Assembly: GCF_014839805.1 (NCBI RefSeq)
Contig: NC_051140.1
Span: forward strand, 14,405,826-14,469,825
Direction: 5' to 3'
From: Manduca sexta
Lineage: Eukaryota > Arthropoda > Insecta > Lepidoptera > Sphingidae
Length of the DNA stretch: 64,000 nt
The notes under the pieces were generated by a model. It saw nothing but the letters and a program-made list of their open reading frames with translations. It did no database searches and had not been told where the DNA came from. A program made the translations under genes and the position numbers. Positions 47,994 to 59,795 of this stretch are shown here, in pieces; position 1 is the first letter of the stretch, and every line of letters starts with the position of its first letter.

Positions 47994-48001
47994 CGTTATG
48001 G

Positions 48002-49154
48002 CTAACGGTCATCACATAAAGCGAATTATAGAATTAATTATGAATGTAATATCACTCGCTTCGTTTACGAAATCCATTCGGGATTGAACGTGCGACTTTG
48101 GAATCTTTGTACATTAGACATTCGGACTCGAAGTTTCGTTTAGAATTACTTCTTTGCACTCCACAAAAACCTTAACTTTTTATACCAAAGTGATGTAAAG
48201 CTGATACTGTACAAGTTATCTAAAAACGATTTTATTTATTAATTACCATTATTACATCATCTTTGATAAGTATTTGGAAACCTCTAAGTAGCGATTAGCG
48301 ATTCTACTAGTGAATTTAGGGATTAATTTAACTATTAATTTATATTCAACAACAGCTAGACATATTTCTACACATAGAAAATTATAATGTATAGTAAGTT
48401 TATTATTATTTATATTTCTTGGCAATGAGGATCATCATGAAATGACCAAATGCCGCGTTTGTCTCTACTTCAACAACAAAAAGTATTTATTGTATCCTTC
48501 AACTTGTGTCAAAACAATATCTGGTTATAGAATACGAATAATTGTGTTTGATCGAAAATATATTATACCATAATAACGTATTGTAAAAAAAACTTTACCG
48601 AGTATATAAGGACATATAGCGCTTTAACGTATTATCACTTTCCGCACAGAAATCCAAGAAAGAACTGTTCTACAATTCAGTTAAAGTAATTCAACTACTA
48701 TGTATAAGGTGCGTAGGAAATTATTTGTATTTATTTTATTAAAATACGATCAAACAATAAATGTTAACGTGTTTGCAATGCACTGTAAGTCTTGAGTTTT
48801 TATTACTAAGCTTTATGTCAATGAACAAAGCAAGTTGATTAATTTATTAGATTACGTCTATTTTGTTTGGTATGTTAATTCTAGTTTGTTCTGACAATAA
48901 CATTTTATAACGTATTAGCTGATATCACAGTCCGAAAATACAACACTGTTTATACTAGCTTATAACATAACATAATGCCCTACGTGTGACTCGCGTTTTC
49001 GCCCGAGAAATACCTTTCGCGCTACCAAAGTCCGTAAAACAAGAATCGACGCTAGAGCCATCTACTTAAAAAAACATTATTCAGTTTCTATGTTCACTTG
49101 TCAGAAATATTCCAACAAACAAACATTTTCACAAACTTTCGCATTTATAATAAT
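48002..49154. other. Non-coding stretch (copy B)
   Basis: Counterpart of 33953-35107. Nothing gene-like. Confidence 0.4.
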
Positions 49155-49664
49155 ACTAGCTTTTGCCCTCGGCTCCACCAGAATTTTCCGGGCAAAATTT
49201 TCTGTTATAACAGTCACGCTATATATTTTCCGGGATAGAAAGTTGTCAATGTTCTTTCCAGGGTCTTAAACTATCTCCATACCAAATTTCATCAAAATCC
49301 GTTGGGTAGTTTTTGATTTTAACGCGTCAGACAGGCATACAGACAGCGCGGGAGAGCTTGTTTTATAATATATTTCTTAGAACTTTTTAAGAGGAACTAT
49401 TCTATTAGACATATTTCTATCGTAACTGTTTACTCAGCGCACGCAACATAATCTCTCAAAAGTAATCGTTTTTGCAATAGTATTCATAACTGTTCCGCTC
49501 CTATTGATCATGATGATATACATCCTTTGCCTTTCCCCAATAAATGAGTTCTCCAACACTAAAACATTTTTTCGATTCAAACCTATATATAATTCCTAAG
49601 ATTAGCGCGTTCAAATAAACAAAGAAACAAAAATCTTTAGCTTTATATATATAATAGTATAGAT
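49155..49664 (+). mobile_element. Y-family element (copy B)
   Basis: Counterpart of 35108-35628. The 'agacagcgcgggagag' segment replaces 'agacgcagcggggggg' of copy A, and about 10 bp ('tttaactgt') are missing near 49425. Confidence 0.78.
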
Positions 49665-50545
49665 TAATAAGATAATAAGAAATATTAGTTACATAAAAAG
49701 GATGTTTAAAACTGCGATATTTTTTACACCCAATGTGAGATTTGGTTTTTGTGCTACAAGCCGTTAATGGTCAAAGCAGTGCCCCGAGCAAGATGGTGCG
49801 CTAACCACATTCTCAGATATTATTAGAAATTTATAAAACATATAAATAATGAAGCATTCAAAATCAAACAATGATATTATTTTATTGATGTTGTAACGAA
49901 CGTGCCACTAAAATTATTGATTCCATGTATTACCTCCTAAAGTACATATCATAACAATCTGTAACCGATACTCTAAGATAGATCATTTAATAAACAATAT
50001 TTTCATAGTTTAATTATTTATTTTTTGTTTATACTTATACGAATATAAAAATATTTAAAACTATATTGTGCTCCCTTTTAAAAAAAATGCTGGCTAGTGA
50101 TCTTATCAGTTAAGTAGGATATTTACAATAGCCTTACAATGCAAACATATTATAAGAGGTCATTTTATATTTTATTCATATTATAACCTTTAAATGCGGA
50201 AATAAACTATTCCTCACATATAAATTATTTAATTTCCTCCTACGAGTTTCAAATTTGGCTAAAGAGGAACGAATATCGTAATTATATTGACTTTCGACTA
50301 ATTTTCACAAGGCTCATATGCCTTTTATAGAATGTAGTCTGTTAGTTTGTGAAATAAAAACTGGTATTTAGCGAGGAACCGTATTAAGTTCGGATGATAG
50401 TCATTAATATTTTTAATAAATATCTATTCACGTATTCCATTTACTAAGGAAAATAAAAAAAATAAAAAGAAATATTACTGAAATTTTATCATTATTTTTA
50501 GTAATAGCATTGTAATTTAGAAAATTACTATTTTCATTTCAATAA
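49665..50545. other. AT-rich non-coding stretch (copy B)
   Basis: Counterpart of 35629-36524. Nothing recognised. Confidence 0.4.
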
Positions 50546-50775
50546 CTACCTCGGTTGCATAATTGTACGTGCACGGTACACCGCTCTTAGGGCCTGGGTT
50601 CGAATCCCGAATAGGGCAAAACGACATAGGGTTTTCCTGCTCATTATCAGCCCTAAGTCAGGAATTGTGCTCGACATGGCGATGAGCTCGCACTATCAGA
50701 TCATGTAACAGGCAATAAATAGATGCCCTTTGCACGTCTAACTATCCCTTTGAAGATAAGGGCGTGATGTGTGTA
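50546..50775 (+). mobile_element. tRNA-derived SINE, second family (copy B)
   Basis: Counterpart of 36525-36755. Here the B box GGTTCGAATCC (50597-50607) is a perfect consensus, so copy B keeps the ancestral state and copy A has the derived change. Confidence 0.83.
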
Positions 50776-51410
50776 ATTTTAAAAACGATTACAATTATTA
50801 ACTGTAATAATAATAGTAAAGTTTTATCAGAGAATGTGTGTATTGCGTTTGCTGTATTTTATTATCCAAACATGTTAAACCATAAGTTATTTTTAGCGTT
50901 TTGAAAGTAAATTCGTTTCACAGTGAGGAAGTTGAGTTATAATTTATTTCGTCATAATAATTCATCAATTGCAATGATTTTTTGTGGAATAGTATAAAAA
51001 ATACTTAGAAGGCACAAATAATTCTATATTATGAGCCATGGCGTATGCCTGTGTCGTACCGAATTGTATATTTGTAATTAATTCATTGCTGTTTTTGCGT
51101 TAAAGACCTCTCTGTTATACATGTTATTCCAAATATGGTCTGTTTGTTTGGTGCCAAACTTTATTTAAATCCGTTTATCTGTTTTAATATTAAACATTTT
51201 AAATAACTTTCGCAATCATTACTAACGCATGTATTACTAAAATTATATATTGGATCGAGTTGTAATATCATTGCTGTAATATTTAGTATAAGTGCGTGAC
51301 ATAAGTACTGTCCGGACTACTTTCGGTTTAGAACCAACAACAATTTGTGAAGGGGCAACATGGTATTATAGGTATACTTAAATAAGCCAAGGCAAAAGCA
51401 CAGAGCCATC
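50776..51410. other. AT-rich non-coding stretch (copy B)
   Basis: Counterpart of 36756-37388. The last ~100 bp ('ccggactactttcggtttag', 'ggggcaacatggtattatag') are more diverged from copy A than the rest. Confidence 0.4.
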
Positions 51411-51432
51411 CAGGATGTGACTTTTATAACGT
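51411..51432 (+). other. Empty target site of the LINE
   Basis: 'ccaggatgtgacttttataa' is the single, uninterrupted version of the site that in copy A reads 'ccaaaggatatgacttgcat', then LINE, then 'ggatatgacttgcataacg'. It shows that the LINE is an insertion in copy A and not a deletion in copy B. Confidence 0.85.
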
Positions 51433-52225
51433 GTTGCGAGTTCCATAGCAGTTACGCAAAAAAAAAAGAGCGAACTCATATGCTAACGCTATACGAGACG
51501 ATATTGTGCGATCCTATGTCCTCCAGTCATTGACAATCTTTGACAAGTTACTATTTTTATTTTCACCGACGAAGTTACTCTGTGCTCGCGGCCTTTTCAC
51601 AATAATAGTGTTACTTTTCCATATAACTGCGTCAACGTTGTTTAAAAGCTTGTTATAAGAATTTTATGTTTTCCACAATGTCACTTCAATGTTAAAGCTT
51701 TCTATATTTTAGTCATAAAAAAGTAGTTTTAGTTTTATTTTATAAGACTGCTTACGATACGTAGTAGCATAATACGAAAATATTTATTGTTTCACAAATT
51801 TTTATAACAAAATTTTAAAAAGTTATCAAACAATCAACTATTTTCGAGATTCATAACCAGACAACTTACTACTACTGACCAAATACGATAGCAATAAGTC
51901 GGCTGACTGTTTAATTTCTGTAACATTTGAATATTGGTCAATGGACTTAATTTTAACGCTGTTGAATAAATACAGGTTTATTGTAGGTTATAGCGTCCTT
52001 TGACAACAAAAACGCAAAAGTCACGAAGAGTGTACGCAAGGTATGTAGTATGTGTAAAATTACGTAAGATAACATTAATAACTGTACGTAAAATACTTTA
52101 TACGCCGACATAGAGGTTGCGACCGATGACGGGGGGTCAGTCACCCTTTTGTCGATCGTTATTTTGTTGGGTTTTACCATTCAGATTAACTGTAGTAATA
52201 CTGTTTCTTTTAAATTTTTTTATAC
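51433..52225. other. Non-coding stretch (copy B)
   Basis: Counterpart of 38186-38999. Nothing recognised. Confidence 0.4.
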
Positions 52226-52426
52226 GTGCAAAATAACCCCAAGGTAAATAAAGTGGGGCCTAATATAATGTCAACTGAGGGGAATGATTCCCCTTCGACC
52301 TCCACACAATTGTGCCAAGACAGGCTGATACCGGAACGCGACACATTTACGCAGGCCACTATGGAGGGATTTAACACCATGTCTAAGGTGGCTATCCGGG
52401 CGGATATACAATATATCCCAATTTGA
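52226..52426 (+). CDS. Unidentified small open frame, possibly a fossil exon
   Basis: A frame of 66 codons opening with GTG at 52226 (first in-frame ATG at 52268, giving about 52 residues). From the ATG the sequence begins 'MSTEGNDSPSTSTQLC' and ends 'FNTMSKVAIRADIQYIPI'. A Ser/Thr-rich linker followed by a short amphipathic-looking end, and balanced codon use compared with the surrounding AT-rich DNA, make it more protein-like than its neighbours. I do not recognise the family, and a degraded transposase or DNA-binding protein tail is one possibility. Copy A is frameshifted twice. A live gene is unlikely without more exons. Confidence 0.25.
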   Translation: MQNNPKVNKVGPNIMSTEGNDSPSTSTQLCQDRLIPERDTFTQATMEGFNTMSKVAIRADIQYIPI

Positions 52427-53397
52427 CTGTATATGTCTCATATTTTGCAATTTTATAAGGGAATCAAAACCTATAGGATACGTTCTTCCCGGCGAAATAG
52501 AATCATAATATTGGGAAAGAAGCGATTTCTCACAACACATGTAATAAGTATGTAGTTTAATAACAAAACAAAGACTAGTTAGTACGGAACCTTCGTTGCA
52601 TGATTCCGATGCCCACTTATCCGGTTTTTTTTCTTAAAGTAATGTGAATATAACGTAATCTTTCTATGTTCAAAATGTTACATTCTTACGAATATTTTTT
52701 TACTATTAAATGGTACTCATATTTTTTATCTTTTTGAGCCTGATACACGTGCAAGTGGATCACTTAATCAACTCCATCGCTCCTTAATACGCTAAGTATA
52801 AACAAGTGGTTGAATTGCCGGTCTCAAAAGAAAGCAATAGGGATGAGGGAAGGAACAGGGTTGGCTGTGCCTCCGGAATTTTCTTCTGACCATACAAACA
52901 CTAAAATAAGCCTACATTTCAGGGTCATTTTTCTGTGTAACTAGGCATGACCCGTCAGGCCGGCCCATTCATACTATACATACATTTATTTGCATCATGG
53001 CTCTACCACTTTAGACCTTAAATCAAATCACATTCAAAAAACCAGCAGAATAATAATTCTTTTGGAGATATTTTTTATTATTTTGTATCTCTTTTATTAT
53101 ACTAAAGCCTTTATCTACAATGCAACAATATTTATGACTAATGATTCTATAGATAATACAGTCGCCACTCTTGTTTCTCAGCCAAAAACGAAGACCTTCA
53201 GACATACAAACAAACGGTACGGCCGCTCCAATTAATGAACCGTCTTGTAGATAGTCACGAATGCTGAAAATAATATTATTTTTACAGACTAGTGGATAGC
53301 GAGATACGGAAAGATTGTCGTGTCTACCTTAAATATGGCCAGGCTTGAGCGTCCGTAGCGCTCATGCCCTGTGCGATTTCGGTCGTCATAAGTAAAA
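52427..53397. other. Non-coding stretch (copy B)
   Basis: Counterpart of 39203-40158. The frames at 52990-53235 and 53023-53205 are chance. A short block near 53220-53270 is rewritten relative to copy A. Confidence 0.35.
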
Positions 53398-53688
53398 TGC
53401 TTTAAAATCGCGTTCATATGCCCACTTATGAACTATAAATGTATTTTAATTTATTCAAGCGTTTTGTGCAATATTAGATTATATTTGTAATAATTATTAT
53501 CTTAAGGTGGAGTATTGATTTATAATATGTCAAAATCAATACTCATTACAATATTGCCACACATTATAAATCAATATATCACCTTAACATAATATGTATT
53601 ACAAATAAAATATAATTATATGCGCAAAACGACTAAGTAAATTAAACTAAATTTGTAGCTCAAAGGTAGGCATACGATTTTATATTGC
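53398..53688. repeat. Long imperfect inverted repeat (copy B)
   Basis: Counterpart of 40159-40451. Nearly unchanged except at the outer right arm, where 'gattttatattgca' replaces 'gattgtatattttgca'. Confidence 0.75.
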
Positions 53689-54954
53689 AGGAGAAAATAT
53701 TACAAAAAATAGCATCGTTTCTATTCTTTAAAATTGCAATTGATGTTTTTACTAACTAAAATATAATTGTTTAAAATTTAATTAATAGTTATTGATAATA
53801 ATTTATCAATAAATACGTGGTGATAAGCTGACATATACTTAACATTAACCATACACGTATTCCGCTAACTTATGGACGATAGAACGTGCCGAACCAGCAC
53901 ACTAAACATGAAGTATGGAGAGATGTTATAATGAAATCTGATTATAAAAGGCCCACACATGACGACATACTCCAAAAATAATATGAAGAATTGCCGTGAA
54001 ACAGGCTTTTGTTTTATTTCTATTCATTTTTGTTAAAAACCCCAATATATTCACATAGGTATAAATAAAATAAATACAATTGGCGATCTTATCACTCAAG
54101 GCCATTTCTTTCACACAGCCATAGTAAGGATACAAGGATAGGAAAAGAGAGGGCAGTTGAGGGTTATCTTACTTAGGCCTCAATTCAGTCTAATATTAAG
54201 TCTTGAATCATCGGTAGGTATGAAACGATGAGCTCCTTCATTAATGCAAATTACGAAACGAGTTGAACTAGAAATTCTTTTATTATTACGAGAAGCACGC
54301 GGAATTGATCCTCCTCATGATTTTTAATGGGCAGTGTAGGCAATTATGTAGTTATTGTTAAAATTCAGATATTTATGTTAGTATTGTGACCCAAAAAAGC
54401 TGCGTTCGCGTCAAATATATTAATACTTAGGGTAGCTATGTTCCCTTAATTTAGTCTAGTTTCATTTATTAGGTTCCGTGACCTTACTACGCCTATTCCT
54501 ACCAAAGTCTAGTTTTCAAAATTTCTACTAAAACTTTACCAAACCATTTCAAATAATGCATAAATAGGTAGTTCTAATTAAAAAAATATCTGGTATTTAT
54601 TCTATAGTGCGTCGTGGCAGTTGCCAAGTAATTATTTCCATGAAATAAACTTTATAAAAATAAGGAAATTATAAAGTACTTTATATTATTTTTATTATTG
54701 CAACAAGATACTTAACTAATCTTTTGGACATTACATTATATATAACTTTTATTGTTATTTCTTCAAAAGATTCATTGAACTCAGGTTTACTCCAGAAAAA
54801 TATTTTGGCGCACCTTTTTACAATAAATCTTACATTATTACCCACAAAATGAATTCACGGCATTTTATAAATCAACGGTTTTAATTTGAAATTGAAAATA
54901 TATTAAAGTGCGTCTGAGTAACAGCAGATGGCGTCACGTCCGATTTATTCATCA
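53689..54954. other. AT-rich non-coding stretch (copy B)
   Basis: Counterpart of 40452-41714. Nothing recognised. Confidence 0.4.
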
Positions 54955-55147
54955 GCCACTGGACTGTCTATTCTAGTTTAATAATTGAAATATCACCCAA
55001 GGTCTTATAAGACCCAGCTTTCCGAAATACTAACCTCTGATCGAGTGGGAACGCAAGAGTAAACAATGAATTGGCCTGTCTCCGTCTCCGTCATACCCGT
55101 CTGACTTTATAAAAGACAATGTGTCGCGCCAACTGTTCTTCAACATC
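54955..55147 (+). repeat. Direct repeat 1 of the diverged pair (copy B)
   Basis: Counterpart of 41715-41906, palindrome at 55001-55014, unchanged. Confidence 0.75.
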
Positions 55148-55999
55148 AGAAGTGGGATAGGCAATCAATGCCCACAGATAAGAATTGTCTCCTCTACATA
55201 TCTACTCTATGTGGAATACATATGGTACTAAGTACTTATATAAATATTTTAAGAAACGCAATTCCCTTGACGAAAAGAAATCGCCCGAGGGATAAGAACT
55301 AGCCTGCAATGTGAATAAAGGTGAACATGTTGTGTGTAATGCATGTATTGCATCTCAGTTTGTGAGGATGTTATGTGTATTAGACTTGGTATGAACATGG
55401 GTCCATGTGGACCGCGTCTCAACGTATTCCCGTGCTCATGTGTCGTGTATCGTGTGAACACTGCTCCAGGTATCGACTAGCGGTTGATAGGAACGGCTGC
55501 ATCGCTTATCTCGTGCGGTTACCTGCGACGGTATATGATTTTTACTGCAGTCATATAGGGTGTTCGCAATTAAAATTCGTTGCTGATTTGCGCGTGCGTC
55601 TTTCGTATTGAGGAACAACGTAGTGTAGCTTTTGGACGTCTTACGTGACAAGAATTTTGCAGATCGTCTATGGTATTTTTAATAAAGCTATCATTTTTTT
55701 TATTTTTCTGCCCCGGCAGAAAATGTCTCACAATCAGGTGAAAAGTTTTCAGTCTGTCATGTGGATTGAGGTTTACTTGTTCCTATGATGATTTGCGAAA
55801 GTGGCTGAAGGTCAAGATGTAGTGAAGCGTTCGTTGATTGAACAAAGTAAAATGGAACGATGGGCGGCTCGATAGTCAACACATTGCTTAGTGGTGCACG
55901 ATAGAGTCACAAATACGGGAACCTCGATGCATTAATGTGTAACATATTATCCAAATTAATTGTTGACTAAAATCTCAAGCGAAAATCTTACATGAGCTC
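55148..55999. other. Segment between the direct repeats (copy B)
   Basis: Counterpart of 41907-42761. A 68-codon frame (55405-55611) exists here but is broken in copy A by indels near 42187 and 42292, so it is not called as a gene. Confidence 0.4.
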
Positions 56000-56201
56000 G
56001 CCACTGGACTGGCAATTCTAGTTTAACAATTGAAATGTCAATTCAGGCCTTTATAAGGCCTAGCTTTCAAAAATAATGATCACCGATCGCGTGCGAACGT
56101 AAGAGCAAACACTGGATTGGCTTGTCTCGTGACGTACTCATTGCTTTATCTGTGTCCTACGTCATAGATATCAATAAGTCGCGCCAACCGTCCTTCGACA
56201 G
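56000..56201 (+). repeat. Direct repeat 2 of the diverged pair (copy B)
   Basis: Counterpart of 42762-42962, palindrome at 56046-56060, unchanged. Confidence 0.75.
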
Positions 56202-57564
56202 GTATATTATTGTGATTGGAATTTTGAACCACTGTGTAGTGTGCTGGTGCGTACATACAGGCTTATAGGTGTATAGTGATTTACTTTACCTTCAGTTTAA
56301 TTTGGTCAATAAAAAAGAACATGATATTCGGCCACTAAACTGAATAAATAAGTTACAACCCCAAGGACTATTTCTTGTAAAATTATAAGAAAATGAAGCA
56401 CTTATTTGATCGGCTTCAAACGGCCCGTCCGTCATCCTACTCCACACATATAAAGCAAAGCCACTCTACCTATCCCTTCGAAATTAAAGGCATGATGTAT
56501 ATTTGTTAGTATTCAAAATATATTTTTTAGATACGTACCTGTCTATTTTTTATTTTTTTAATGCAGACCAATACTTAGAAATTAAACATATTTATAATAA
56601 TTGTTATCTAGATCACAATATATTAACATCATATGAACCTCGTTTCCAATAATTTATTTATATGTTAGAGTAAACGTAAAACATTTGTCAACGTTTTTTT
56701 AAATGACTTTTAGTATAATTTCTATATGGCTCATGTTGTGGTTGCATATAATCAGAGTTGCAATAATTTTTGTTTGTTATGCATGTGTGATATATTTGTA
56801 AATTATCATTGTAAACTCAGTTTGCAATCCTAAATAAATAAATAAATAATAAATAAATAAATGAATGATGCATTCAAATTTCAATATGTTCATAGAATCA
56901 TACGATGATGCGACTACAAAATACATTCATAGTATTTTTTTATATATATTGCATAAAAGTAAGTCCTGTTGTCTTTCAGGAAAACATTTTTTTTCCTGAA
57001 TACAACATAGTAAGTATTTATTGCATATTGTTATATAACGTGGATACGAATATTCACTGAAGTTTATAAATGAAATATTAAACATAATTTACTCATATAT
57101 TATTGATATTATATGTAGGTACCCACCTACTTCACCCAATAGGTAGCAGTCGATAGAACATTGAATCATAAAAGTAATAACTATGAATATACACATTAAG
57201 CAAGTGCGTGACTAAAATTTAATTATTAACAAATACATAGTATTTGTCCTGCTAAAAACAGTAGAGTTCAACGGTAAAGATTTATATTGAATGAACTTCT
57301 AACTAAGTAAGTCAATTTATTAGGTCTTAGCATCGGCATTTAATTTTATTTGTTGAACAAATATTATATTTCCTGATGTATAGGTCCATGTCCATTACAA
57401 AGTGTGCAGTTATTCAAAATCAAAATTAATAATTAGGCCCCTCCCCGACCATACTGGCTTGAGCAATTCGTTCTACTTACTTGGTGACGCGCGAGTTAAG
57501 GGTGGCAATAAATGCAGTTTTGAAAATAAATTCTTATTAAATGACTTCTTTTATAAAATTAATT
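56202..57564. other. Non-coding stretch with a SINE tail scrap and AAAT microsatellite (copy B)
   Basis: Counterpart of 42963-44324. SINE tail at 56461-56501, microsatellite at about 56832-56862. Confidence 0.45.
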
Positions 57565-57608
57565 ATTATGTAATCTACCGAACAACACTGTTCGGTAGAT
57601 AACATAAT
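57565..57608. repeat. 44-bp stem-loop (copy B)
   Basis: Identical to 44325-44368. Confidence 0.85.
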
Positions 57609-57810
57609 GGCTTCAAATTATAGTATAATGTACTTTAGGAGGAATTAATCGACAGAATTAACAATTTTAGTAGATTTTTTTTAATAAATTAATGAGACAA
57701 TATTCATAATAACTATAAAAAAAATAATTCAAAATACCTAAAGAAAATAGAGAATAATATATTGCAATAATATTTATTAAGTTTATTTTTCTGTGTATAG
57801 GTAATATTAT

Positions 57811-57881
57811 TATTATTCGATGGATAGATTCTAAGAGGGCTTTAGCAAATTAATTAACCAATGTTACAGCCTTTATAATAT
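57811..57881. other. 71-bp block present only in copy B
   Basis: Lies between 'gtaatattat' (57801-57810) and 'tataattctcg' (from 57882), where copy A is continuous at 44561-44580. The block ends with a repeat of its left flank ('ataatat'), so it looks like a deletion in copy A across a short repeat, or a small insertion here. Confidence 0.8.
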
Positions 57882-59795
57882 TATAATTCTCGTTTTAAAA
57901 AATAAACTAATTTTGTTGCTAATGCAAGTGGGTAAAACTTTTAAGTATTTACAGAATCCTGAAACCAATGTGTAACGGCTTCTTGAAGATAAAATTAATT
58001 CATACCTAGCACGCAACGCCATCTGTATTTATATTTCTATAATACTAGAGACTACTGTTACCGAGTATAACAAACTTTTTCTGCTATTCCACAACAGATG
58101 CCACTTGTATATATATCAGAGCAATAATTTAAAGTGAATAATATTATCTATATTAAAAAGTCTGTTCAGCTATCACTTTAAAATATTTTTACCTAGGTAA
58201 ATAAATAATTCAAACAAATTGTTTAGTTATAAATCGACTATTTCTGGAAATCGAGAGTTAGTTATCGACTACACCCATAAACCAGCTTAGTGCACCCATC
58301 TCTAGGTGGGTGGTGCCGAGAGGTTCGTTAGGATTTTTAATTTAGAAATCTGTTTATAATTTTGTAATTAGATAGATAATTGAAACATAATTGTTATATT
58401 TAGACATAAGAATGACGTTAATAGTGAAATAAGTGTACATAGAATATTTCGTTACGATAATTTTTGTCAGCTATTTTTATAACCTAAATTAGTCATCGAA
58501 TCGAGACTAGATCTAGTTAGGAGTAACAGACGGTGTCTGGATTTAATTACTCATTTTGATTTCTCCTGTGGTTCCTAAATTTTTACGTGTTGTGTTCATG
58601 AAATAATGTTATAACTAGACAGGTAAGTGTTCTGGTATCTTACTATAATTTACAAATTAATATAACATTTTCGTAGTTTATGCCACTGAATCGCCATTTA
58701 TTTAAAAAATATTCACTAATAGAGAATATGATTTATATATAAATAAGGTATCTATCTATTGAATAAAATGTTCATGGCGTAGAAAATTTTGCCAATTTAA
58801 TTAGGTTTAATTATTTTGTATTTTATTTAGAAATAGATTGGTTATATTCACGTATTTATAAATAGGTTTGATTATATACTTAATAATCATTAAAATTAAT
58901 TATATATCTAAAGTAATACTTTACTACCTATTTCATGTAGATCCAGATGGATTTAAAAATCCATAGAAAACTCTAAAATTTTCCCGTTTAGTATAATACT
59001 TTATTTACGAAATATTGTTTCTAAAGGTTAATATATAAAAAGAACATGACAATTTATTTAAACTATCTTCAGCCACATATTCATAGATCTGTATATTGTG
59101 CTAAATTTTAAAAGCTCGTATTAGATTTATTGAAAACTAGGACCTTTCCAAAATGAAAGAAAAATTAGGTATTCAAAATATTTTATATATTAAACTAATA
59201 CGCAAAACAGATTACAACTGAATACTATAAATAATACAAACATGAAACTAGATTATATTCCAAAACTTTTTGCCTTTATACTAGTTAATTACTTAAAGTG
59301 CAGACTAAAATAAATTATAACTATTTAGTAGTGTATAGCTAAAAAATTTAAACTGAATATAGTATAAGTCTAACTTAACAAAAATATCTAAGTATTGCCA
59401 GTTAAAACACTAATTGTAGTTTATCACCTTATTTATAATATTACTGCCTTCTTTCAGATTATCTCCAAGCCCCAGGAATATAAAACTTATGATAGCTCAT
59501 TAAGCCTTTATGCTATGGTATTACAAATATAAGAGGCATAAAATAAAATAAAATAATTTATTTCACCATTTGTAGATGCTTCTACCTTGTTTATCAATGC
59601 ACCACCCTAAGGTTGGGTAGAAAATATTATTGGCATTAGGTCCACTGCATATAAAGTGTAAAAATAAATATATAAAAAAAACAACTAATAGAAATAGTTT
59701 CCTAATATATACTTTGCTGGTGAAAAAGTTTTAGGTTAACATTTTTACATATCCTTCAATAATATTATGATTTTTAAAACACATGAACACAATAC
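57882..59795. other. AT-rich non-coding stretch (copy B)
   Basis: Counterpart of 44571-46484. Nothing recognised. Confidence 0.4.

Larger units (their letters stand above)
46985..59795 (+). repeat. Duplicated segment, copy B (12,811 bp)
   Basis: Colinear with 32935-46484. It starts at the first base after the gap and, where copy A stops at the gap, continues without interruption into unique DNA at 59796. The length difference from copy A is mostly the LINE plus one target duplication (782 bp), partly offset by a 71-bp extra block here (57811-57881). Confidence 0.95.

Noticed and set aside
32935..59795. A genuine tandem gene-cluster duplication
   Set aside because: Both duplication edges coincide exactly with the gap edges, no genes are present, and an allelic LINE difference exists. 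Haplotype overlap explains all of this more simply.
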